NCBI GenBank assembly: GCA_018402085.1
Contig: JAGYJM010000002.1
Coordinates: forward strand, 868,001 to 932,000
Direction of reading: 5' to 3'
From: Flavobacteriales bacterium
GTDB taxonomy: Bacteria > Bacteroidota > Bacteroidia > Flavobacteriales_D > Sanyastnellaceae
Length of the DNA stretch: 64,000 nt
Part shown: positions 41,254-47,669 of the stretch, in pieces
How positions within the stretch are numbered: position 1 is the stretch's first letter
How the letters are laid out: every line of letters begins with the position of its first letter
Translations under genes and position numbers: made by a program
Notes under the pieces: generated by a model
Databases searched by the model: none
What the model saw: only the letters and a program-made list of their open reading frames with translations
Told to the model about the DNA's origin: nothing

Positions 41254-42246
41254 GTGAAAGTACATGTTCGATTCTTTCTTTTGTTGATCTTTTTTGTCGG
41301 AGCCTTACACTCTTGCGAAAAAGAAATCACCGTTGACCTACCAACGGTTGCTTCGCAAATTGTGGTGGAGGGAAGCATCGAGCAGGGGCGACCGCCGCTT
41401 GTGCTGCTCACCCGCAGCCAGGGTTATTTTGAGGAGGTCAGCCTGAGTGCGCTTGAAGAACTCATTGTTAAAGGGGCGGCCGTATACGTCAGCAACGGAG
41501 AAACGGAGGTTCAGCTCGATGAAATATGTGCCTCCAACATTCCCGATGACTTGTTGCCACTGTTGACAGAGGCCACCGGCTTTTCACCGGAAGCGCTTGC
41601 CCTGATAGATATTTGTGTTTACACCAGCTTAAACCCGATCATTTGGGGTGAGGTTGATACCCGCTATGATCTACGCGTGGAGGCAGATGGAGAGGTACTT
41701 ACCAGCACCACCAAGATCAATAAACTCGTGGAGCTCGACAGTGTATGGTTTTCAATTCCGGGAGATGCACAATCAGATGACAGTCTCGGCTTTGCCAACG
41801 CCATTCTGACTGATCCCGACACGCTCGGTAATGCTTATCGCTGGTTTGCAAGACGCATCAATCGCTATCCGGCCTGGAGTGAGCACGCCGGTGAAGTGAA
41901 GGATCCATCCTTTATCGCGCCTTTCGGCAGTGCGATTGACGACGCTTTCTTTAATGGTTTGACCTTCGAATTTGTCTCCCTCCGTGGTGTCTTGCCCAAT
42001 TCGACCAAAGAAGACGATACCAATAGCGAGTTCGGTTTCTACAAAGTAGGAGACACCGTAGTGGTGCGCGGGTGCGTAATTGACCGCGGTGCCCTGGCTT
42101 ACATTTCGAGCTTTGAAGACCAGGTTGCCAGCCAGGGAAGCCCCTTCGCTTCACCGGCGAATATAGAGAGCAATATCACTGGAGGGCTCGGTGCGTGGAT
42201 TGGCTATGGAGCCAGTTACGACACGATTATTTGCACGGCACCTTAA
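41254..42246 (+). CDS. DUF4249-like lipoprotein
   Basis: 330 residues from GTG 41254. Lipoprotein signal with a lipobox ending in LHSCEK (Cys about residue 21). The mature N-terminus KEITVDLPTVASQIVVEGSI and GRPPLVLLTRSQGYFEEV fits DUF4249, a Bacteroidota family that usually sits beside a TonB-dependent receptor; none is present here. Many Asp/Glu and two or more Cys pairs. Likely faces the periplasm or cell surface. The following MuiA-like gene starts 45 bases later. Confidence 0.8.
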   Translation: MKVHVRFFLLLIFFVGALHSCEKEITVDLPTVASQIVVEGSIEQGRPPLVLLTRSQGYFEEVSLSALEELIVKGAAVYVSNGETEVQLDEICASNIPDDLLPLLTEATGFSPEALALIDICVYTSLNPIIWGEVDTRYDLRVEADGEVLTSTTKINKLVELDSVWFSIPGDAQSDDSLGFANAILTDPDTLGNAYRWFARRINRYPAWSEHAGEVKDPSFIAPFGSAIDDAFFNGLTFEFVSLRGVLPNSTKEDDTNSEFGFYKVGDTVVVRGCVIDRGALAYISSFEDQVASQGSPFASPANIESNITGGLGAWIGYGASYDTIICTAP

Positions 42247-42291
42247 TATCGCCAACAATTTTCGACCTTTCAGTACGAAAAAGTGATCGCT

Positions 42292-43902
42292 ATGAAATTC
42301 TTCGCATCCGCCGCTTTTGCGGCGCTCATCTTCAGTTTACCCTCAACTGCGCAAATCAACGCATCGAGCGAAATCACTGAAGCCGTCGTATTCCTGCAGG
42401 GTGCACAAATCACCCGCGAGGCGCAGGTTAGCCTCCAAGCCGGAGATAACCTGGTGCGCTTCGGAGGGATTTCAAACCAGATCAACCCCTCCAGCATCCA
42501 GGTGAGCGGAGGAGACGGCTACATCATTACCGGTACGCGGCACCAGACAGATTTTGACGCCCTGAGGAAAGAACCGGCACTCGTGCGGGCTAAACGAGAC
42601 TCGCTCGAGGATGCCCGGTTCAGTAAGAAAGCCAAAGCCGCACTTCGTGAAACCTATCAGGAAGAACTGGCTATGCTGCAGGCCAACCGCGAGATCAATG
42701 GCAGTCAATCGGTATTGCTCGTTGAAGATGTGGAAGATATGGCAAACTTCTACCGTGAGCGGGTGAAAGAAATCAAGTACAAAACTCTTGAACTTGAAGA
42801 TGAAGAAAGCGAGCTCAATGAGCGCATCACACGTTTGCAGAATGAACTGCAGAGCGCCGGACAATTGCAGCGGCGCAACACTTCTGAGGTGCTGGTGAAC
42901 ATCAACGCCCGGGCGCCCCGGTCGGTCAAGATCAGCATTCAATATGTGATCTACGATGCGTCATGGGTGCCGGTGTACGACCTTCGTTCAGGCGGAACAG
43001 AAGAAGCCGTCAAGGTGGTTCTCAAAGGAAAGGTACGTCAGAATAGCGGCAATGATTGGGGCAGCATCAAATTGAGCCTCTCGAGCGGAGACCCGTCTAT
43101 CGGAGGGAACCCACCACAGCTGAGGCCCTGGATGCTCTATCCGAAAGAAACCTTCGATAAGCGCAGCGCCAAAGATGCTTATCGAACCTACGATGCAGAG
43201 GAGGCAGAGTCTGTGGTCTATGTGGCGCCGCTCATTCAAAGAGAAGATGTAGCTTCTCAAAGCATGTCAAATCAAGTGAACGTGCAAGAGAAAGTGTTGA
43301 CTGCAAAATGGTCTATCGATCAAGCGTACGACGTGCCGTCTGACAATGCCTACTACGAAGTGGAGCTGCAACAAATGGAAATGCCTGCTGATTACCGGCA
43401 CTTTACAGTGCCTAAGATGAATGAAGACGCCTATCTGGTCGCGAATGTTACTGAGTGGGAGCAGTATAGCCTCTTGCCCGGCCTTGCGAGTATCTACTTT
43501 GAAGGTGACTACGTAGGCAGCAGCTTTATTGACCCCTTCGTGGCAACAGATACCTTGCAGCTCTCTTTTGGTCGTGATCCCGGCGTGGTCGTGAAACGTG
43601 AGCAAGTGAAAGATTACTGCAAAACGAAGTCGCTTGGTCTGAAAAAACAAACACAAAGAGGCTACAAGATTACGGTTATGAATACGCGGCCTGTTGAAGT
43701 GATCGTGCGCGTTGAAGACCAGGTGCCGGTATCAACCGATGACGCGATTGAGGTGGCTGTGGATGAACTCAGCGGTGGCGAGTACGATGTGGCCACCGGT
43801 ACGGTGACATGGGATAAGACCATTGCACCCGGCGAAACATCGGAGCTGGAGCTGCGATTTTCAGTGAAATACCCACGGAAAACTGCTGTTGGAAACCTTT
43901 AA
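42292..43902 (+). CDS. MuiA-family secreted protein (DUF4139)
   Basis: 536 residues from ATG 42292; a GTG at 42283 lies just upstream. Signal peptide MKFFASAAFAALIFSLPSTA. N-terminal DUF4140-like part (VVFLQGAQITREAQVSLQAG), a coiled coil (about 100-195), then the DUF4139 beta-rich domain (YDASWVPVYDLR, LSLSSGDPSIGGNPPQLRPW, WDKTIAPGETSELELRFSV). Named after a mucoidy inhibitor, but biochemical function is unknown. Part of the signal peptide (ASAAFAAL) is encoded by a hairpin unit. It is convergent with oxyR, six bases apart. Confidence 0.85.
   Translation: MKFFASAAFAALIFSLPSTAQINASSEITEAVVFLQGAQITREAQVSLQAGDNLVRFGGISNQINPSSIQVSGGDGYIITGTRHQTDFDALRKEPALVRAKRDSLEDARFSKKAKAALRETYQEELAMLQANREINGSQSVLLVEDVEDMANFYRERVKEIKYKTLELEDEESELNERITRLQNELQSAGQLQRRNTSEVLVNINARAPRSVKISIQYVIYDASWVPVYDLRSGGTEEAVKVVLKGKVRQNSGNDWGSIKLSLSSGDPSIGGNPPQLRPWMLYPKETFDKRSAKDAYRTYDAEEAESVVYVAPLIQREDVASQSMSNQVNVQEKVLTAKWSIDQAYDVPSDNAYYEVELQQMEMPADYRHFTVPKMNEDAYLVANVTEWEQYSLLPGLASIYFEGDYVGSSFIDPFVATDTLQLSFGRDPGVVVKREQVKDYCKTKSLGLKKQTQRGYKITVMNTRPVEVIVRVEDQVPVSTDDAIEVAVDELSGGEYDVATGTVTWDKTIAPGETSELELRFSVKYPRKTAVGNL
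42305..42324 (-). repeat. GATG-tailed hairpin unit, copy 18
   Basis: Arms CGCCGC/GCGGCG, loop AAAA, tail GATG. Antisense; the coding strand encodes ASAAFAAL within the MuiA-like signal peptide. Confidence 0.85.
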
Positions 43903-43908
43903 TAGGCT

Positions 43909-44832
43909 TTAAGCCTGTCTCCAGCGCACCTTGTAGTAGTTCTCTTCAGACCGCATTTCTTCCGGAACCGAATGGATGATCACGTCGCGCAGCACTTCAA
44001 GCAGTCGTTCGCGCACAAAACTTTGGTGCACTACAATGCTGACTTCCCTGACCGGCGTGGCTCCTTCGAACGGATGGATCAATCGTTTATCGTGCTCATC
44101 TACTGATAATGAAGGAATCAGCGTGTAGCCCATTCCTTTTTTCACCAGGGCCTTCAGGGACTCAATAGATCCGCTGAGGTACTCAATGTTCTTGATGGCC
44201 GACCGGTTGCGGCGTGAGCAAATCTCAAGCGCCTGATCGCGAAAGCAATGTCCTTCATCAAGTAAGAGCAAACCTTTCTGCGGTAGGTCGCCCGCAATAA
44301 AAGGTGGCTCGGGCAATTGCTGATCTCCATACACAAAAAAGGGCTCGTTGAAAACCGGAATCTCTCTGATCGTCTCTTCACTGAGCGGGGTCACGAGAAT
44401 TCCCAGATCGATACTGCCTTCCTTGAGCTTTTCAATAATCGTATCGGTCTGCATTTCACGGATGTTCAGCTTCGTTTTAGGATGTTCTGATATGAATTCA
44501 GGAAGAAAGCGAGGCAACAGGTAGGGCGCCAGAGTGGGGATGATCGCCACGTTAAACTCTCCCGAAATGTCGGTTTGAACCCCATTCACAAATTGATGCA
44601 GGGCGTCGCTGTGCTGCAGAATTTCTCGCGCCTTCGACAAAACAACCGTACCGATAGGCGTAGGGATGATCGGACTCCTGCCACGATCGAAGATTTTTAG
44701 CCCCATCTCCTCCTCCAGCTTCTTGACCTGCATGGTCAGGGTAGGCTGGGTTACCATACAGGCGTCAGCAGCATCGGCAAAGTGACGGTGGATATCGAGC
44801 GCTACAATGTAGCGAAGTTGCTGTAACGTCAT
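43909..44832 (-). CDS. oxyR: OxyR, LysR-type hydrogen peroxide sensor
   Basis: 307 residues. N-terminal LysR winged helix (LQQLRYIVALDIHRHFADAA, CMVTQPTLTMQVKKLEEEMG) and effector domain. Cys196 and Cys205 in HCFRDQALEIC match the redox pair of E. coli OxyR (Cys199 and Cys208), with the same eight-residue separation. Peroxide would join them and switch the regulator to its activating form. It is divergent from dps, and the intergenic palindrome at 44885-44899 fits OxyR binding. Confidence 0.93.
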   Translation of the reverse strand: MTLQQLRYIVALDIHRHFADAADACMVTQPTLTMQVKKLEEEMGLKIFDRGRSPIIPTPIGTVVLSKAREILQHSDALHQFVNGVQTDISGEFNVAIIPTLAPYLLPRFLPEFISEHPKTKLNIREMQTDTIIEKLKEGSIDLGILVTPLSEETIREIPVFNEPFFVYGDQQLPEPPFIAGDLPQKGLLLLDEGHCFRDQALEICSRRNRSAIKNIEYLSGSIESLKALVKKGMGYTLIPSLSVDEHDKRLIHPFEGATPVREVSIVVHQSFVRERLLEVLRDVIIHSVPEEMRSEENYYKVRWRQA

Positions 44833-44884
44833 GTGCTTTTCTGTATTCGTGTCAGAGCGTTTATTTTTCTCTGATTCGGGTTTG

Positions 44885-44899
44885 ATAGATTAAATCTAT
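44885..44899 (+). promoter_or_regulatory. OxyR-type operator between oxyR and dps
   Basis: ATAGATTAAATCTAT is a perfect palindrome and matches every fixed base of the OxyR half-site pair ATAGntnnnanCTAT. It is 52 bases from the oxyR start and 70 bases from the dps start. Confidence 0.7.
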
Positions 44900-44940
44900 A
44901 AAAGCCTGATGAAAATCAATGCATCTGTGGGCATCTTTCA

Positions 44941-44948
44941 TTGATCTT
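44941..44948 (+). promoter_or_regulatory. Possible -7 element of dps (GATCTTTG)
   Basis: One base off TAnnTTTG, 21 bases before ATG 44970. A suboptimal promoter suits an activator-dependent gene. Confidence 0.4.
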
Positions 44949-44969
44949 TGCACCAGTAAACACGAAAAA

Positions 44970-45449
44970 ATGAACACCATGAAAGAGATCACCGGAATTG
45001 AAGATCAAAAAAGCAGAGAGCTCGTTGATGAGCTGAACCAGTTGTTGGCTGATTACCATACTCACTATCAGAACCTGCGCGGTTTTCACTGGAACATTAA
45101 CGGTCCGGGTTTCTTCGAGTTGCACCGCCACTTCGAAGAACTCTATACGGCTGCGTTGACCACCATTGATGAAATTGCAGAGCGCATTCTAACCCTGGGC
45201 GGTCGACCGCTTCACACGATGACAGATTATCTCCAAAAGAGCGAGATCAAAGAGATGCCGGATACGCACAGTGCAGAAGCTACGGTTCAGGAGACCCTGA
45301 ATGCATTGAAGGTATTGCTTCTTCAAGAGCGCAAGATTGTTGAGATCGCCGCAGAAGCGGCGGATGAGGGAACGGTCGATTTGTTGACACCGCTCATTGC
45401 CGGACAAGAGAAAGAGGCCTGGATGCTTCGGGCTTATCTTGGGAAGTAA
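44970..45449 (+). CDS. dps: Dps-family ferritin-like DNA-protection protein
   Basis: 159 residues from ATG 44970. Four-helix ferritin-like fold; 12-mers oxidise Fe(II) with peroxide and store iron. Ferroxidase residues are visible in GFHWNINGPGFFELHRHFEELY (His and Asp/Glu positions) and DEIAERILTLGGRP. The hairpin unit at 45347-45366 encodes IAAEAADE in the last helix region. It is divergent from oxyR, with an OxyR-type operator between them, and a terminator follows. Confidence 0.92.
   Translation: MNTMKEITGIEDQKSRELVDELNQLLADYHTHYQNLRGFHWNINGPGFFELHRHFEELYTAALTTIDEIAERILTLGGRPLHTMTDYLQKSEIKEMPDTHSAEATVQETLNALKVLLLQERKIVEIAAEAADEGTVDLLTPLIAGQEKEAWMLRAYLGK
45347..45366 (+). repeat. GATG-tailed hairpin unit, copy 19
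   Basis: Arms CGCCGC/GCGGCG, loop AGAA, tail GATG. Co-oriented in dps, encoding IAAEAADE. Confidence 0.8.
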
Positions 45450-45473
45450 TCGCGCATAAGCGCTGGTGAGAAA

Positions 45474-45500
45474 AGCTGCCTGAACGGGTGGCTTTTTTTT
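45474..45500 (+). terminator. Terminator of dps
   Basis: AGCTGCC and GGTGGCT pair (two G-T pairs) around a 6-base loop, followed by a run of T's. Confidence 0.65.
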
Positions 45501-45575
45501 GTGTGGCGAGTTCGGAAGGTCTCTTGTTTGGGTGTCTAACGAGTAGAGCGTAACGCTGGTATTGGACCAATACTA

Positions 45576-45595
45576 CATCCTGCGCTTTTGCGCAG
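45576..45595 (-). repeat. GATG-tailed hairpin unit, copy 20 (intergenic)
   Basis: Arms CTGCGC/GCGCAG, loop AAAA, tail GATG. The only short copy found outside a gene, between dps and the DUF2752 gene. Confidence 0.8.
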
Positions 45596-45624
45596 CAGGC
45601 TGAAACAAGAAAACAAGTGAAAAC

Positions 45625-45653
45625 AAAAAAGGGACCCGATTTCGGATCCCTTT
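45625..45653 (-). terminator. Terminator of the TM2-DUF2752 operon
   Basis: GGGATCCGAAATCGGGTCCC forms a stem with mismatches; on the minus strand TTTTTTG follows. It lies 22 bases after the DUF2752 stop. Confidence 0.65.
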
Positions 45654-45674
45654 CTGGTACAGTAGTACGTTCTA

Positions 45675-45998
45675 TTACAGCATTTTCAATATACGTCGGC
45701 CGGTAAAATGCTCTGTGGTCATTTTAAACCAGACGAGAGCCAGCAGCGGCGTGACGATTACACTCATTTTGTGAAATTCCCAGGCGGTTTGCCAGTTGAG
45801 GTGGATAAAGTGCATCACCCCTCGGGTCATTCCACATCCCAGGCATTCCTGATCAAAGAGCAGTACTGACAAACAAAGGCTCTGACCTTCGTTAAAATAG
45901 TCAGAAGGCAGGATCAGCAAGCCAATCGGGATGGCGAGCAGCAAAAATGCCTTCGCGAACCATCGAATTGACTTATAGGGTCTCGTCGTAAGGTCCAT
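45675..45998 (-). CDS. DUF2752 small membrane protein
   Basis: 107 residues with two hydrophobic segments (FLLLAIPIGLLILP and VIVTPLLALVWF). The motif ECLGCGMTRGVMHFIHLNWQTAWEFH is the DUF2752 signature (CxxCGxTR). Function unknown. Its start lies within the last 26 bases of the TM2-lipoprotein gene, so the two are translationally coupled. Confidence 0.82.
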   Translation of the reverse strand: MDLTTRPYKSIRWFAKAFLLLAIPIGLLILPSDYFNEGQSLCLSVLLFDQECLGCGMTRGVMHFIHLNWQTAWEFHKMSVIVTPLLALVWFKMTTEHFTGRRILKML

Positions 45999-46656
45999 CT
46001 TTAGGCTCCAAAGTACCCATGATTATGCGAATGAGATCGATCAGCGTCCAGATACCACATGCACCGAGCGTTAAAAGCTGAACGACACCTTGCCACGTAT
46101 AACCAAGATAGAAACGGTGAATTCCGATTCCACCAACAAGGAGAACAAGGATAAGTGCAATCAACTGGCTCTTGCCTGAAGCACCCATACCTTTTTTGCT
46201 TGCTTTTTCAGCCTTAGCATCTGCTACTTCCTGATCGAAATCAGAAGCCTTCAGCTCTTTTGCTGCACGATCAGAAGCTGTTGCCTCTGCGGTGGGATTG
46301 CTGCGGAAGTTCGCCGGACGCTCAGATTTCTCTGCACGCTCTGCTTTTTGCCGTGCAGCCGGAGCAGCAACGATTTCGATAACCTCCTGCTCGTTTTCGG
46401 TTGCAACGGCAGTTTCTTCAACCGCTTTCTCGGTAGCGGCAACCGATTCTTCAACAGCGACGTCTTCGGCCTTCACTTCCTGAACGTCATCTTTCTTCTG
46501 GTTCTTCTGGAAACTCAGGAACCATCCATCGTTGTACTTACGCTTCTGGATGGCGCGGTTTGATACTACGTCATTGGATGTGCTGCATGAGCTAAGTACG
46601 AATACAAACGCCACGGCCATAGCTGTAAGCGTGCGAAGAGTAAAATTAGACTTCAT
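45973..46656 (-). CDS. Lipoprotein with C-terminal TM2 domain
   Basis: 227 residues. The N-terminus has a lipoprotein signal (AVAFVFVLSSCST, Cys about 24). A long Ala/Glu/Lys-rich middle (about 50-150) looks disordered or coiled. The C-terminus is a TM2 domain: ALILVLLVGGIGIHRFYLGY, then TLGACGIWTLIDLIRIIMG, two membrane helices joined by a short turn. The arrangement gives an inner- or outer-membrane lipid anchor at one end and two helices at the other, so it might bridge or span the envelope; that is inference. Coupled with DUF2752. Confidence 0.82.
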   Translation of the reverse strand: MKSNFTLRTLTAMAVAFVFVLSSCSTSNDVVSNRAIQKRKYNDGWFLSFQKNQKKDDVQEVKAEDVAVEESVAATEKAVEETAVATENEQEVIEIVAAPAARQKAERAEKSERPANFRSNPTAEATASDRAAKELKASDFDQEVADAKAEKASKKGMGASGKSQLIALILVLLVGGIGIHRFYLGYTWQGVVQLLTLGACGIWTLIDLIRIIMGTLEPKDGPYDETL

Positions 46657-46884
46657 AGATGTGTAAATTTAAAGGTAATTAAGATGTTTTGGTTGATCCC
46701 CTAAAGGATCAGCGTAAATAAAGTGATTCCCGCGGCACCAAACAAGACGAGCTGTTAAGAATTTAGTAACGTGTTAATTTTTCACCGGAAGACGCTTGCC
46801 CCGAACACACCAAACATATTGAGCGACTCAGCAACCCGAACAGTCCTTTCACAAATGCGCACCGCCTCCGGAAAGCCATTCCCT

Positions 46885-46892
46885 TATATTTG
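46885..46892 (+). promoter_or_regulatory. -7 promoter element of the LytTR regulator operon (TATATTTG)
   Basis: Perfect TAnnTTTG, 18 bases before the GTG start at 46911. Confidence 0.6.
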
Positions 46893-46910
46893 ACGAAATT
46901 CCCTTGAACC

Positions 46911-47660
46911 GTGAAAATCGCAGTAATTGATGATGAGGTTAAGGCGAGAAGTCTGCTGATTAACCTAATACGCAACATCGGAGAAGAGGTGGGGGAGATC
47001 GCTGAAGCCGGTGACCTCGCAAATGGTGTGGATGTCATCCGTAAACTCAAGCCTGACCTCGTGTTTCTTGACATCGAGATGCCCAATGAGCGCGGTACCG
47101 AAATCCTTAATTATTTCGAAGGCGAAGCCATCGAGTTCGACATTGTATTCACGACCGCATATAGCGAGTACGCCCTGCAAGCGTTCGAAATGAATGCGAT
47201 TGACTATCTCCTGAAGCCGATTCGTCCGAAGAGACTTAAAGAGGTCATTGATCGTGTGCGATCGTCAGCTGAGCAAAAGAACATTCAATTGCGACTGGAA
47301 GAGCTGCGTAAGAGCTTGCGCAGCAATCATTTCAATAAAATCGGGCTCCCGGTTCAAGACGGTATTGAATTTGTTCCGCTGCAGCAAATCGTAAGGCTTG
47401 AAGCCGATGGTATGTACACCAAAGTCAAGCGTGAGAACGGTGACGAGGTGCTGGTTTCGAAGCCGCTCAAGTACTTCCAGCACCTGCTTGACGCGGGTAG
47501 CACGTTCTATCGTCCGCACCGTTCGCACATCATCAATATGAAGTTTCTGAAGCAATATGTGCGGCGTGACGGACATGCCATCATTCTCGAAAACGGCGAC
47601 ATGGTGCCGGTGGCGAAAGACAAAAAAGAGCAGTTTCTTGAGCTCGTATCATCGATCTAA
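46911..47660 (+). CDS. LytTR-family response regulator
   Basis: 249 residues from GTG 46911. Receiver domain (1-125) with acidic pocket IDDE, phospho-acceptor Asp54 in LVFLDIEMPNERG, and Lys in YLLKPIRPKRL. C-terminal LytTR DNA-binding domain (about 145-245): IVRLEADGMYTKVKREN, FYRPHRSHIINMKFLKQYVR. It is cotranscribed with the following propeller kinase (9-base gap), its likely partner. Confidence 0.92.
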   Translation: MKIAVIDDEVKARSLLINLIRNIGEEVGEIAEAGDLANGVDVIRKLKPDLVFLDIEMPNERGTEILNYFEGEAIEFDIVFTTAYSEYALQAFEMNAIDYLLKPIRPKRLKEVIDRVRSSAEQKNIQLRLEELRKSLRSNHFNKIGLPVQDGIEFVPLQQIVRLEADGMYTKVKRENGDEVLVSKPLKYFQHLLDAGSTFYRPHRSHIINMKFLKQYVRRDGHAIILENGDMVPVAKDKKEQFLELVSSI

Positions 47661-47669
47661 GGTGCTGCA

